From NCBI RefSeq assembly GCF_010731815.2, contig NZ_AP022593.1, positions 4,650,001-4,714,000 of the forward strand: DNA of 64,000 bases. Direction: 5' to 3'. Source of the DNA: Mycolicibacterium arabiense. Lineage in GTDB: Bacteria; Actinomycetota; Actinomycetes; Mycobacteriales; Mycobacteriaceae. Both the position numbers and the translations under genes were made by a program. A model generated the notes under the pieces. The model searched no databases and was not told where the DNA came from. It saw nothing but the letters and a program-made list of their open reading frames with translations. Below are positions 46,821-58,524 of the stretch, one piece after another. The stretch's first letter is position 1, and every line of letters starts with the position of its first letter.

Positions 46821-47818
46821 CGGGGTGTTCCTTTCAGGCTGCCGATCGACAGGGAACCGGAGGGGGCTTCGGTGGCGTCCGCGCCTGGCAGCGGCGGCGG
46901 GTCGTTCAGGAAGTCGAGGGTCGGGGTGAAGAACAGCGTGCCGGTGACCGCGGTCGAGAAGTCGAGGATGCGGTCGGTGTTGCCGGGCGGGTCGCCGAGG
47001 AACATGTTGCGCAGCATCCGTTCCGTCACGGCAGGGGTGCGCGAGTATCCGATGTAGTACGTGCCGAATTCGCCCTTGCCGATCTCGCCGAACGGCATGT
47101 TGTGCCTTAGGATCTTCAGCTCGGTGCCGTCGTCGTCGGTGATGACGTTCAGGGCGAGATGGGAGTTCGCCGGCTTCACGTCGTCGTCCGACTCGATGTC
47201 CTCGAGCTTGGTCCTGCCGATCACGCGTTCCTGTTCCTCGACCGACAGCGCCCGCCACGCAGCCATGTCGTGCAGGTAGCGCTGCACGTGGACGTAGCAG
47301 CCGCCGGCGAAGTCGGGATCCTCGTCGCCGATTTGGGTGGCGCTGAGCGCAATCGGCCCGTCGGGATTCTCGGTGCCGTCGACGAACCCCAACAGGTCGC
47401 GGTTGTCGAAGAACTTGAACCCGTGCACCTCGTCGACGATCGTGATGGCGCCCACCATGGCCTCGGCGATCCGGCTCGCGAGTTCGAAGCAGACGTCCAG
47501 GGATTCGGCGCGAATGTGGAACAGCAGATCGCCCGGCGTCGACGGTGCGTGGTGCCGCGGACCCGACAGCGCCTCGAACGGGTGCAGTTCGGTGGGCCGG
47601 GGTCCGGTGAACAGACGGTCCCAGGCGTCCGACCCGATCGACGTGACCACCGAGAGGTGCTTGGTCGGATCGCGAAACCCGATGGCGCGCACCAAGCCCG
47701 AGATGTCGCCGAGCGCGTCGTGCACCGTCTGCTCGCCGCCATCGTCGATGACCGCGACGAGGAAAATCGCTGCCGGGGTGAGCGGCGCCAGCACCGGCTG
47801 CGGAACAAGATCAACCAC
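46817..47818 (-). CDS. dyp: Dye-decolourising peroxidase, encapsulin cargo (Rv0799c)
   Basis: 333 residues. The Dyp haem motif [11 protein letters not shown] with catalytic Asp is present, and the proximal His lies in the second ferredoxin-like domain. The C-terminus [14 protein letters not shown] is the encapsulin-targeting peptide. It reduces peroxide inside the shell and is linked to redox stress and acid survival in mycobacteria. The GTG start is leaderless (TACTGT ends 6 bases upstream). Confidence 0.95.
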   Translation of the reverse strand: MVDLVPQPVLAPLTPAAIFLVAVIDDGGEQTVHDALGDISGLVRAIGFRDPTKHLSVVTSIGSDAWDRLFTGPRPTELHPFEALSGPRHHAPSTPGDLLFHIRAESLDVCFELASRIAEAMVGAITIVDEVHGFKFFDNRDLLGFVDGTENPDGPIALSATQIGDEDPDFAGGCYVHVQRYLHDMAAWRALSVEEQERVIGRTKLEDIESDDDVKPANSHLALNVITDDDGTELKILRHNMPFGEIGKGEFGTYYIGYSRTPAVTERMLRNMFLGDPPGNTDRILDFSTAVTGTLFFTPTLDFLNDPPPLPGADATEAPSGSLSIGSLKGTPR

Positions 47819-47824
47819 ACGAGG

Positions 47825-47830
47825 ACAGTA
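47825..47830 (-). promoter_or_regulatory. Leaderless promoter of dyp-enc
   Basis: TACTGT on the minus strand (47830-47825), 6 bases, then GTG 47818. Confidence 0.55.
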
Positions 47831-47915
47831 GCGCGGGATTGGCCCGGAACAGCGGTCGGAAGCCGAAGATGGCGGCTAGCCCCCAGAGGGTCTGCCGACG
47901 ACCCCCAACCGCTGT

Positions 47916-47979
47916 CGGCGAGCGTGCGTGAACTCGGGTTGAGGCGCGGCGTGTCGCCCGCAGACACGCACGCTCGCCG
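47916..47979. repeat. 64-bp palindromic element C
   Basis: Perfect 15-bp arms, CGGCGAGCGTGCGTG (47916-47930) and its complement (47965-47979), with a 34-base centre. The centre contains GTTGAGGCGCG (47938-47948), the same 11-mer found in element B (36110-36120). It lies 22 bp before pepC. Confidence 0.75.
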
Positions 47980-48001
47980 GGGGAGGGGTGAAGATGGAGC
48001 G

Positions 48002-49297
48002 ATGGCAGCCAGTCCCCAGAGTCTCTGCGACTTCATCGACGCGTCGCCGTCGCCGTTCCACGTGTGCGCGACGGTCGCGGCCCAGCTGCGGGACGAGGGC
48101 TTCACCGAAGTGGCCGAAGCCGACGCCTGGCCGTCGGATGACGGCGGCTACTTCACCGTCCGGGCGGGCTCGCTGGTGGCGTGGCGGGCGGGGGAGGCCG
48201 CGACGCCGTTCCGCATCGTCGGCGCGCACACCGACAGCCCGAACCTGCGGGTCAAGCAGCATCCCGACCGGGTGGTCGCCGGGTGGCGCGTCGTGGCGCT
48301 GCAACCGTACGGCGGGGCCTGGCTGAACTCCTGGCTCGACCGCGACCTGGGCATCAGCGGGCGCATCTCGTTTCGGGACGGCGGCACCGGCGGGCAGGAG
48401 CGCAGCGACTCGGGGAGGAGATACCGAGTCGAGCACCGGCTGGTCCGCATCGACGACCCGCTGCTGCGCGTTCCGCAACTCGCGATCCACCTCTCCGAGG
48501 ACCGCAAGGGCGTCGAACTCAACCCGCAGCGTCACCTCAACGCCGTGTGGGGCTCGGGCGACGGCGTCGGCGACTTCATGGGCTACGTCGCCGAGCACGC
48601 CGACGTCGACCCGGGTGACGTGCTGGCCGCCGACCTGATGACCCACGACCTGACCCCTTCGACGCTGATCGGCGCCGACCGCGACCTGGTGAGCGCGCCA
48701 CGGCTGGACAACCAGGGCACCTGCTACGCGGGGCTCGAGGCGTTCCTCGCCGCGCAGCCGGGGGACTGCGTTCCGGTGCTGGCGCTGTTCGACCACGAGG
48801 AGGTGGGGTCGACGTCCGACCACGGTGCGCAGTCGGATCTGCTGTCGACTGTGCTCGAACGGATCACCCTCGCGGCGGGCGGGAGCCGTGAGGACTTCCT
48901 GCGGCGACTGTCCGGGTCGATGGTCGCCTCGGGTGACATGGCGCACGCCACGCACCCGAACTACCCGGACCGGCACGAACCCGGTCACCTGATCGAGGTC
49001 AACGGCGGGCCGGTGCTCAAGGTGCAGCCGAACCTCCGCTATGCGACCGACGGCCGCACCGCCGCGGCGTTCGCCCTGGCCTGCGAGCAGGCCGGCGTGC
49101 CGATGCAGCGCTACGAGCACCGCGCCGACCTGCCGTGCGGGTCGACGATCGGGCCCATGACCGCCGCGGGCACCGGCATTCCGACCGTCGACGTGGGCGC
49201 GGCCCAGCTGGCCATGCACTCGGCGCGCGAACTCATGGGTGCCGACGACGTGCGCTCATACTCCCTCGCATTGCAGGCCTTCCTGTCACCGGGCTGA
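48002..49297 (+). CDS. pepC: M18-family aminopeptidase (Rv0800)
   Basis: 431 residues. Metal ligands: His/Asp in [14 protein letters not shown], Asp in PRLDNQGTC, Glu pair in [13 protein letters not shown], His in [13 protein letters not shown] region and near the C-terminus. It is a cytosolic zinc aminopeptidase preferring acidic or neutral N-termini. A run [13 protein letters not shown] in the middle of the domain (about residues 130-142) has no match in the M. tuberculosis protein as I recall it, and is encoded by a 30-bp repeat shared with cyp51. ATG 48002 is preceded by GGAGCG; upstream codons are non-conserved. Confidence 0.92.
   Translation: MAASPQSLCDFIDASPSPFHVCATVAAQLRDEGFTEVAEADAWPSDDGGYFTVRAGSLVAWRAGEAATPFRIVGAHTDSPNLRVKQHPDRVVAGWRVVALQPYGGAWLNSWLDRDLGISGRISFRDGGTGGQERSDSGRRYRVEHRLVRIDDPLLRVPQLAIHLSEDRKGVELNPQRHLNAVWGSGDGVGDFMGYVAEHADVDPGDVLAADLMTHDLTPSTLIGADRDLVSAPRLDNQGTCYAGLEAFLAAQPGDCVPVLALFDHEEVGSTSDHGAQSDLLSTVLERITLAAGGSREDFLRRLSGSMVASGDMAHATHPNYPDRHEPGHLIEVNGGPVLKVQPNLRYATDGRTAAAFALACEQAGVPMQRYEHRADLPCGSTIGPMTAAGTGIPTVDVGAAQLAMHSARELMGADDVRSYSLALQAFLSPG
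48387..48416 (+). repeat. 30-bp dispersed repeat, copy in pepC
   Basis: Identical over 30 bp to 15353-15382 (cyp51, other strand). It is in frame and encodes the same GGQERSDSG. Confidence 0.85.
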
Positions 49298-49299
49298 GT

Positions 49300-49305
49300 T
49301 AGCGT
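49300..49305 (+). promoter_or_regulatory. Leaderless promoter of the Rv0801 gene
   Basis: TAGCGT beginning 4 bases after the pepC stop, 6 bases, then ATG 49312. Confidence 0.55.
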
Positions 49306-49311
49306 GCCCGC

Positions 49312-49659
49312 ATGTCCCTCGACATCGAGATGATCACGTTCGACTGCACCGATCCCGACGCGCTCGCAACCTGGTGGGCAAGCGCGGTCGGCGGCGAACT
49401 CCAGGCCGTCGCACCCGGCGAGTTCGTCATGGTCGCCCTGGACAAGGGGCCGCGCCTGGGCTTCCAGCGGGTGCCCGATCCCACACCCGGCAAGAACAGG
49501 GTGCATCTGGACTTCCACGCCGCCGATCGCGAGGCGGAGGTCGCCAGACTGGTGGCGGCCGGGGCGACCGAGACGGGCCGCAACAGCTTCGGACCGGAGT
49601 TCGAGTGGGTGGTGCTCTCCGACCCCGAGGGCAACGCGTTCTGCGTCGCGGGGCAGTAG
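49312..49659 (+). CDS. Glyoxalase/VOC-fold protein (Rv0801)
   Basis: 115 residues, same length as Rv0801. DIEMITFDCTDPDALATWWASAVGG and RVHLDFHAADREAEVARLVAAGA, ending FEWVVLSDPEGNAFCV, give the VOC (glyoxalase-like DUF) fold with possible metal ligands His and Glu. The reaction is unknown. ATG is leaderless. Confidence 0.88.
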   Translation: MSLDIEMITFDCTDPDALATWWASAVGGELQAVAPGEFVMVALDKGPRLGFQRVPDPTPGKNRVHLDFHAADREAEVARLVAAGATETGRNSFGPEFEWVVLSDPEGNAFCVAGQ

Positions 49660-49694
49660 ACCGTCGCTGGTTCGTTCGGCGACGGTTCAGCACC

Positions 49695-49700
49695 TAAACT
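49695..49700 (+). promoter_or_regulatory. Leaderless promoter of purL
   Basis: TAAACT, 6 bases, then GTG 49707; no ribosome site. Confidence 0.65.
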
Positions 49701-49706
49701 GTCTTC

Positions 49707-52036
<2,330 letters not shown>

Positions 52037-52040
<4 letters not shown>

Positions 52041-53761
52041 GACCCCCGGCCCACACCCGACACCCCCTTCTGGTCTGGGCCTGGGGACTGATCCGACTCG
52101 ACTTCGTCGGCGTCGGCTTCGGTGCACTGTTCTTCTGCCTGTCGCTCACGCCGTCGCTGCTCCCGCGGGACTGGTTGTTCCAGGGTCTGATCGGCGGCAC
52201 CAACGCCGCGATCGGCTACGCCATCGGCGTGCTGGTCGGAAAGGCGGTGCGCCGCTTCGTCCTTCGTGGCCGCCGGTGGTGGCCACCGCCGCAGCGGATC
52301 CTCACCGCGCTGAAGGTCGCCACGGTGGCAACAGCCATCGGCGCGTCGCTGCTGATGCTGATCCCCGCGGCGGGGTGGCAACGCCAGGTGTCGGCGCTGA
52401 TGGGCATCGAGGGTCCCGAGACGCCGGCCTACCTCCGCACGCTGATGGTCTCGGTGCTGGTCGGCGGAGCCTGCGTTGGCGCCTCCCGCGTGCTGCTCGA
52501 CGCGGTCAAGGTGCTGGCGCGGATGATCATCCGGCGCTGGCACCTGCACAGCGAGGTGGCGCAGTTCATCGGCGCGGGCATCGTGGTGGTGCTGCTCGTC
52601 ATGCTCGTCAACGGCGTGCTCTACCGCGGCTTCCTGGCCGGGGCCAGCGTCGTGTTCCAACCGCAGAACTCGACCACCCGCGACGGGGTGGCTCAGCCCA
52701 CCGCGCCCGAGAGGTCCGGCAGCCCAACGTCCTTCGCGCCGTGGGACACGCTCGGCTTCCAGGGCCGCAACTTCGTCGCCACCGGACCGGACCTCGACGC
52801 GCTGGTCCGGGTCAACGGCCGGCCCGCCAAGGAGCCCATCCGGGTCTACGCCGGGCTGCAGACCGCCGACACCGATGCCGCGCGGATGGACGTCGTCATT
52901 CGGGAGCTGGACCGCACCGGCGCGTTCGATCGCCAACTGCTGGTCATCATCCCCACCACGGGCACGGGCTGGGTCAATCCGGTGGCGGCCCGCGCCATCG
53001 AGACGATGTACAACGGCGACACCGCGCTCGTCGGCGTGCAGTACTCCTACCTGCCGAGCTGGATCTCGTTCCTCGGCGACCGGGAGAAGTCGATCGAGTC
53101 GGGCCGCATGCTGATCGACGCCGTGCACGACCGCTGGCAGCAGCTGCCCCCCGATCGGCGTCCCAAGCTCGTCCTCTACGGCGAGAGTCTGGGCTCGATG
53201 GCAGGCCAGGGTGCCTTCGGGTGGCTACCCGACATCGCGGCCATGGACTTCTCCGCCGTGCTGTGGGTCGGCCCGCCGCACGAGAGCCCGCTGTGGAGCG
53301 GCCTGGTCGCGCGCCGCGACCCGGGCACCCGCGAGGTCGAGCCGCGCTACGACAACGGGCGCACCGTGCGCTTCACCCAGGCCCCCGACGCCGACGACAT
53401 CGCACGGATCGCCGAACCCCGCTGGGACGGCACGCGGGTGCTGTTCCTGCAGCACGCATCCGACCCCATCATCTGGTGGTCGCCGAATCTCCTGTTCTCC
53501 CGCCCGGATTGGCTCGTCGAGGCACCGGGCGCGGATCGGACCGCCTCGATGCGCTGGTACCCGATCGTCACCTTCTGGCAGGTGAGCGCGGACATGACCA
53601 ACGCCTCGGGAGTGCCCGGCGGACACGGGCACAACTACGGCGACTCGGTGCTCGACGGCTGGGCCGCCGTCATCGCACCCGACGGGTGGACCGCCGAGGA
53701 CACCGAACGGGTCCGCGGCTCCCTCGAGGAGTCGCGGGCCGTCGACGGACCCGAGTACTGA
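52037..53761 (+). CDS. Membrane-anchored alpha/beta hydrolase (Abhydrolase_9 family)
   Basis: 574 residues. The N-terminal 200 residues hold about five membrane helices ([60 protein letters not shown]). The C-terminal catalytic half has Ser in [18 protein letters not shown], and late Asp/His in [12 protein letters not shown] and PGGHGHNY. It probably acts at the inner face or within the envelope on a lipid ester; substrate unknown. GTG 52037 overlaps the purL stop, which ties an envelope hydrolase to purine synthesis. Confidence 0.87.
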
Positions 53762-54369
53762 TGCGCAAGGCGGGGGCGCTCGCCGTCGCACTGGTCGCGT
53801 GGAGTGGCCTCGTCGGACCGAGACTGCCGCCACGCGCCAGGCTGCTGGTGCACGGGGCCCTCGCCGGTCTGTTGGTCCGACGCACCGGAGCACCGCTCGG
53901 GCTGACGCCGACCGATCTGTGGCGCGGCGTGGGCCTCGGGCTGCCGGTCGCCACCGCGGTGTCGGCGGCGGTCGGCGCGTCGACCCTGGCGCCGCCGGTG
54001 CGGCGCGGCATGGCGGCCCGGGAACTGCCCGACTCGGTACCCGAGTGGCTGCTGGCCCACATTCCGCTGGGCACGGTGTGGAGCGAGGAGGCGGCCTACC
54101 GCGGTGCGCTCGGCACCCTGGCGGCCGATGCGATGGGAGCCCGGGCAGGCCGGGTACTGCAGGCGACGGCGTTCGGCCTCTCGCACGTGTCCGATGCGCG
54201 CGCCGCCGGGGAGCCCGTGCTGGGCACCGTCCTGGTGACCGGCGTGGCGGGCTGGTGCTTCGGCTGGCTGTACGACCGGACCGGCAGCCTCGCCGCCCCG
54301 ATGCTCGCGCACCTCGCCGTCAACGAGGCCGGCGCGGTGGCTGCGGTGTTGGTCCGGCGGCCGCGCTAG
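53761..54369 (+). CDS. CPBP intramembrane metalloprotease (Rv0804)
   Basis: 202 residues with several membrane helices. CPBP/Abi motifs: EEAAYRG (motif 1, EExxxR), FGLSHVSD (motif 2, FxxxH) and HLAVNEAG (motif 3, HxxxN). Such proteins cleave membrane substrates or prenylated proteins and some confer bacteriocin self-immunity. ATG shares one base with the upstream stop (TGATG), so purL, hydrolase and protease form one unit. Confidence 0.88.
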   Translation: MRKAGALAVALVAWSGLVGPRLPPRARLLVHGALAGLLVRRTGAPLGLTPTDLWRGVGLGLPVATAVSAAVGASTLAPPVRRGMAARELPDSVPEWLLAHIPLGTVWSEEAAYRGALGTLAADAMGARAGRVLQATAFGLSHVSDARAAGEPVLGTVLVTGVAGWCFGWLYDRTGSLAAPMLAHLAVNEAGAVAAVLVRRPR

Positions 54370-54791
54370 ACGTCGCGGGCGTCGGCCTGCAGCCGGTGCG
54401 GTGGAGTGTCGACGTCGTCGATGCCGAAGCCGATGATGCGCGTCGGCGTGATCCGGATGATCGCGGTGTCCAGCGCGTCACCGTTGGGTTCGGTTGCTGC
54501 AGTCGGCATTTCGACCTGCTCGGCCGTGCCGCGGATCTCCAGGCAGCGGACCCGCCACGGATCGCGCGAGGCGATGTCGTCGACGACGAACGCGACGTTC
54601 GGGTTGACGGCGATGTTGCGGTACTTGCGACTCTTCGACATCTGGTAGCCGACGATGTCGATGGTGCCCAGGTCCGCGTTGTAGCTGAACCCCACGGGGC
54701 TGTTCTGCGGCGTCCCGTCAGGCTTGATGGTCGCCAAGCGGCCGAGGTCGGCCGACGTCATGTACTCGATCTCGTGCGGGCGGAAGGTCAT
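54366..54791 (-). CDS. PPOX-class F420-dependent oxidoreductase
   Basis: 141 residues, split beta-barrel. [40 protein letters not shown] and [11 protein letters not shown] are typical of mycobacterial FDOR-B type F420/FMN proteins. The reaction is not known. ATG 54791 is leaderless (TACGTT, 54804-54799, ends 7 bases before). It overlaps the CPBP stop by 4 bp. Confidence 0.88.
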   Translation of the reverse strand: MTFRPHEIEYMTSADLGRLATIKPDGTPQNSPVGFSYNADLGTIDIVGYQMSKSRKYRNIAVNPNVAFVVDDIASRDPWRVRCLEIRGTAEQVEMPTAATEPNGDALDTAIIRITPTRIIGFGIDDVDTPPHRLQADARDV

Positions 54792-54849
54792 GGATCCGAA
54801 CGTAGAACCTCAAGCGAAGTTGACGTCAAGGCCTTGCGACACTGGAGTC

Positions 54850-55239
54850 ATGCCCGCTCGCCGTCCCGCGGACCCGACCAAGACCCGCGCCGCCGTCACC
54901 GCGCTCGCCACGTGGCTGCGCGACCCCGGCGCACCGGCACCCGACCGCCCGGCCCTTGCCGAGGCAGTCCGCCTCACCGCCCGCACGCTCGAGGACACCG
55001 CACCCGGTCACAGCGTGGAGGTGCGGGTGCCGCCCTTCGTCGCCGTGCAATGCATCGAGGGGCCGCGGCACACCCGTGGGAACCCGCCCAACGTGGTCGA
55101 GACCGACCCGCGCACCTGGCTGCTGCTCGCCGCCGGCATCCAGACGATGGCCGACGCGGTCGCCGCCGGGACCGTGCTGGCGTCCGGATCCCGGGCCGGC
55201 GAGATCGCCGACTGGCTGCCGCTGGTGACGCTCGACTGA
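54850..55239 (+). CDS. Sterol-carrier-family protein (Rv0807)
   Basis: 129 residues, same length as Rv0807. [24 protein letters not shown] and [18 protein letters not shown] fit the bacterial SCP/DUF-type domain seen in MDMPI-like proteins. No catalytic residues can be assigned. It is divergent from the PPOX gene (58 bp), with a near-consensus GACACT 6 bases before the ATG. It lies upstream of purF but has a 170-bp gap to it. Confidence 0.83.
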   Translation: MPARRPADPTKTRAAVTALATWLRDPGAPAPDRPALAEAVRLTARTLEDTAPGHSVEVRVPPFVAVQCIEGPRHTRGNPPNVVETDPRTWLLLAAGIQTMADAVAAGTVLASGSRAGEIADWLPLVTLD

Positions 55240-55409
55240 ACTGCGGCGAACTTCACACCCGCGGTTCGGGGCAGCCAGGAATGGCGACACGCGGTCGGAG
55301 TGTTGAACACGCCGACGAAAGAGGCGACATGCGCGCCCGATTCCGCCTCAGGCGCCGGTTGTCCGTAGACTGACGTCGTCACCCACAGCCCCCAGGGAGC
55401 AGCCTCATC

Positions 55410-56951
55410 GTGACCGACGAGCAGCCCGCGCAGGACGAGAACGAACCCCGCGAGGAGTGTGGCGTCTTCGGCGTCTGGGCTCCCGGTGAAGACGTGGCGA
55501 AGCTCACGTACTACGGCCTCTATGCCTTGCAGCACAGGGGGCAAGAGGCCGCGGGCATCGCCGTCGCCGACGGATCCCAGGTCCTGGTCTTCAAGGACCT
55601 CGGTCTGGTGAGCCAGGTGTTCGACGAGCAGACGCTCGCCGCGATGGAGGGCCACGTCGCCATCGGGCACTGCCGCTACTCCACCACCGGATCCACCACG
55701 TGGGAGAACGCGCAGCCGGTGTTCCGCAACACCGCCGCGGGCACCGGGGTGGCGCTCGGCCACAACGGAAACCTCGTCAACACCACCGAACTCGCGGCCC
55801 GTGCGCGCGAGGCCGGGCTGGTCAACACCCGCGGTGCCGCCTCGGCCACCACCGACTCGGACATCCTCGGCGCGCTGCTCGCCCACGGTGCCGCCGACTC
55901 GTCGCTGGAGCAGGCCGCCCTCGAACTGCTGCCCACCGTGCGCGGGGCGTTCTGCCTGACCTTCATGGACGAGAACACCCTCTACGCCGCCCGCGACCCG
56001 CACGGTGTCCGCCCGCTGTCGCTCGGCCGCCTCGACCGCGGCTGGGTCGTCGCATCGGAGACCGCGGCGCTCGACATCGTCGGCGCATCGTTCGTCAGGG
56101 ACATCGAACCGGGCGAACTGCTCGCGATCGATGCCGACGGCGTGCGCTCGACGCGCTTCGCCAACCCGACGCCCAAGGGCTGCGTCTTCGAATACGTCTA
56201 CCTGGCCCGTCCCGACAGCGTCATCGGCGGACGATCGGTACACGGCACCCGCGTGGAGATCGGCCGCAGGCTCGCCGCCGAGAAGCCCGTGGACGCCGAC
56301 CTCGTCATCGGCGTGCCGGAGTCCGGCACCCCGGCCGCCGTCGGCTACGCCCAGGGATCCGGGATCCCCTACGGCCAGGGTCTGATGAAGAACGCCTACG
56401 TCGGCCGCACCTTCATCCAGCCGTCGCAGACCATCCGTCAGCTCGGCATCCGGCTGAAGCTGAACCCGCTCAAGGAAGTCATCCGCGGCAAGCGGCTGAT
56501 CGTCGTCGACGACTCGATCGTGCGCGGCAACACCCAGCGGGCGCTGATCCGGATGCTCCGCGAGGCAGGCGCACTGGAGGTACACGTGCGCATCGCCTCG
56601 CCGCCGGTGAAGTGGCCGTGCTTCTACGGCATCGACTTCGCGACGCCCGCCGAACTCATCGCCAACGCGGCCAGTAACTCGGCCGACGAAGAGGAGATGC
56701 TCGATGGCGTGCGTCGGGCCATCGGCGCCGACACCCTGGGCTACATCAGCTCCCAGGGCATGATCGCCGCGACCGAGCAGCCCGCGTCGAGGCTGTGCTC
56801 GGCGTGCTTCGACGGCAACTACCCGATCGAACTGCCCGGCGAGACTGCGCTCGGCAAGAACGTCATCGAGCACATGCTCGCCACCGCGGCGAAGACCGGC
56901 ATCCCGCTGCAGGCGACCAACGACAACGCCTCCGCGCTGCGCCGTCCCTGA
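55410..56951 (+). CDS. purF: Amidophosphoribosyltransferase PurF
   Basis: 513 residues. An N-terminal propeptide of 16 residues precedes the nucleophile Cys17 (EECGVFGVW). Glutaminase part: YALQHRGQEAAGIAV, GHCRYSTTG. PRTase part: LIVVDDSIVRGNTQRA (PRPP loop). Late Cys residues in ASRLCSACFDGNYPI and an earlier pair match PurF proteins with an Fe-S cluster. First step of purine synthesis and the normal point of feedback by AMP and GMP. GTG 55410 has GGGAG upstream and a TAGACT -10 box (55366-55371), so it has a short leader. The preceding 170 bp (55240-55409) hold this promoter and no convincing gene. Confidence 0.97.
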   Translation: MTDEQPAQDENEPREECGVFGVWAPGEDVAKLTYYGLYALQHRGQEAAGIAVADGSQVLVFKDLGLVSQVFDEQTLAAMEGHVAIGHCRYSTTGSTTWENAQPVFRNTAAGTGVALGHNGNLVNTTELAARAREAGLVNTRGAASATTDSDILGALLAHGAADSSLEQAALELLPTVRGAFCLTFMDENTLYAARDPHGVRPLSLGRLDRGWVVASETAALDIVGASFVRDIEPGELLAIDADGVRSTRFANPTPKGCVFEYVYLARPDSVIGGRSVHGTRVEIGRRLAAEKPVDADLVIGVPESGTPAAVGYAQGSGIPYGQGLMKNAYVGRTFIQPSQTIRQLGIRLKLNPLKEVIRGKRLIVVDDSIVRGNTQRALIRMLREAGALEVHVRIASPPVKWPCFYGIDFATPAELIANAASNSADEEEMLDGVRRAIGADTLGYISSQGMIAATEQPASRLCSACFDGNYPIELPGETALGKNVIEHMLATAAKTGIPLQATNDNASALRRP

Positions 56952-56969
56952 GCGGAATCGCGAAAGCCG

Positions 56970-57953
56970 TTACGCCGTAGGCGAACTGAACCGCATGATG
57001 CTCTTGCGTCCCCGGACGCCCGCGGTGCCGTCCTGTTCCAGGGCCTCCTTGACGGACTGGACGTACGGCGTGAGACCACCTGGCGGCGGCGGGATGACGG
57101 CATCGATGTCGTGTTCGTGCATGATCGCGTCGCACTCCAGGGAGTGCACCAGCGGACGGGCCAGGCCCGACGGGATCGGCGTGACCAGCCCGACCCACCA
57201 GCTCGCGATCGTCGGCGTCAGGAACGGCACGCCGACGATCAGACGCCTGCGCAGCCCGGCGGCGTCGGCGTAGACCTGCATGGCATCGCCGTACTCGAGC
57301 ACGTCCGGGCAACCGACGTCCCACGTCCGCGACTCCGGGACGTCCGCCACGGCCGCCTCGGCGAGGTAGTACAGCACGTCGCCGATCGCGATCGGCTGGA
57401 TCTTGTTGTGCACCCACTTCGGCGCCGTCATCACCGGCAGCCGGTCGGTCAGGTGCCGGATCATCTCGAACGAGGCCGATCCCGACCCGACGACGATGCC
57501 GGCCTGCAGCACCAGCGTCTCGATACCCGAGGCGATCAGCTTGTCGCCCACCGCCGTTCGCGAACGCAGGTGCTTCGACAGGTCGGCAGTGTTCGGCGGA
57601 TGCAGGCCGGATAGGTAGACGATCCGCTGCACGCCGGCACGCTTGGCGGCGACGACGACGTTGTCCGCCGACATCGCTTCCTCGCGCTCGAAGTCCTTGG
57701 ACGTGCCCATCGAGTGCACCAGGTAGTAGACGACGTCGACGTCGGTGAACGCCTCGGTCAGCGAGTCGGGGTCACCCAGGTCGCCCTTGGCGACCTCGAT
57801 GCGATTCCGCCACGGGGTGTCGTCGAGCTTGCCGGGCGTGCGGGCCAGCGCGCGGACGGTGTGTCCACGGTCCAGCAGCTCGGGTACCAGATTGCCGCCG
57901 ACGTAACCGGTCGCACCGGTCACCAGGCAGCGGCGGGCGTTCACATCCGACAC
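56970..57953 (-). CDS. NAD(P)H-binding NmrA/epimerase-like protein
   Basis: 327 residues. N-terminal RRCLVTGATGYVGGNLVPELL is an atypical SDR nucleotide site; VYYLVHSMGTSKDFEREE, RIVYLSGLHPP and VLQAGIVVGSGSASFEMIRHL are typical of complex-I-NDUFA9-like/NmrA proteins without a catalytic YxxxK. GTG 57953 follows GGAGG. It may be a redox sensor or a lipid/isoprenoid reductase; I cannot decide. M. tuberculosis has purF and purM adjacent, so this gene and the next are local additions. Confidence 0.85.
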   Translation of the reverse strand: MSDVNARRCLVTGATGYVGGNLVPELLDRGHTVRALARTPGKLDDTPWRNRIEVAKGDLGDPDSLTEAFTDVDVVYYLVHSMGTSKDFEREEAMSADNVVVAAKRAGVQRIVYLSGLHPPNTADLSKHLRSRTAVGDKLIASGIETLVLQAGIVVGSGSASFEMIRHLTDRLPVMTAPKWVHNKIQPIAIGDVLYYLAEAAVADVPESRTWDVGCPDVLEYGDAMQVYADAAGLRRRLIVGVPFLTPTIASWWVGLVTPIPSGLARPLVHSLECDAIMHEHDIDAVIPPPPGGLTPYVQSVKEALEQDGTAGVRGRKSIMRFSSPTA

Positions 57954-58026
57954 CGGTCCTCCATCCGTCGTTACCGCTTGGAAAGGTATTCGGAGCGGAA
58001 CCCCGACCGGATGACCGCAAACGGGT

Positions 58027-58461
58027 CTACTCAAACGGGCAACCGGGGTTGGGTGCGTCCGTTGCCAGTGGAGCGTCGGCCGGGCCGATGTACAAGACCC
58101 ACAGCACCACGGGGTCGGGACCGAGGTTGCGACCGATGTGGACCTCGCCGGGACCGGACCCCTCGGTGATCGGCGCGCCCGCCGGGTAGACGCCGTCGCT
58201 GGAGCAATCGGCCTTGTCATGGGTGAGGGTGCCTGCCCGCACCAGCCCGAACACCTGGACTTCGTGCCAGTGCCATCCGGTGCTGCCGCCCGGAGCGATC
58301 GTGAGTTCCCGCGTCACGTACTGCTGGCCGTCGACGACCGACTGGGCGAGCGTCCGGGCCTCTATCCCGCGGTTCGGCGACGCCTGCACCGCCCCGGCCG
58401 ACCCCAAAGATGCGAGCAGCATGGCCGCTCCTGCCCCTGCCGACCAGCGAAGTCCGTTCAC
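58027..58461 (-). CDS. Secreted cupin-domain protein
   Basis: 144 residues. Signal peptide about 1-28 (LRWSAGAGAAMLLASLGSAGAVQA). Cupin motif 1 GGSTGWHWHEVQVFGLVRAG with two His and one Glu; second motif GPGEVHIGRNLGPDPVVLWV. A metal-binding cell-wall protein is likely. GTG 58461 opens the signal peptide. It faces purM across 63 bp. Confidence 0.82.
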   Translation of the reverse strand: MNGLRWSAGAGAAMLLASLGSAGAVQASPNRGIEARTLAQSVVDGQQYVTRELTIAPGGSTGWHWHEVQVFGLVRAGTLTHDKADCSSDGVYPAGAPITEGSGPGEVHIGRNLGPDPVVLWVLYIGPADAPLATDAPNPGCPFE

Positions 58462-58510
58462 GAGGCACAGCGTGACACAGCCGGTGGACCGGTGGAGGTG
58501 GTCTTGGCGG

Positions 58511-58516
58511 TAACCT
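58511..58516 (+). promoter_or_regulatory. Leaderless promoter of purM
   Basis: TAACCT, 8 bases, then ATG 58525. Confidence 0.55.
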
Positions 58517-58524
58517 TGGGCGCG

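Noticed and set aside
55329..55373. A 14-codon Arg-rich leader peptide (MRARFRLRRRLSVD) before purF
   Set aside because: Its 3' end overlaps the purF -10 box TAGACT, so it would not be on the purF transcript.
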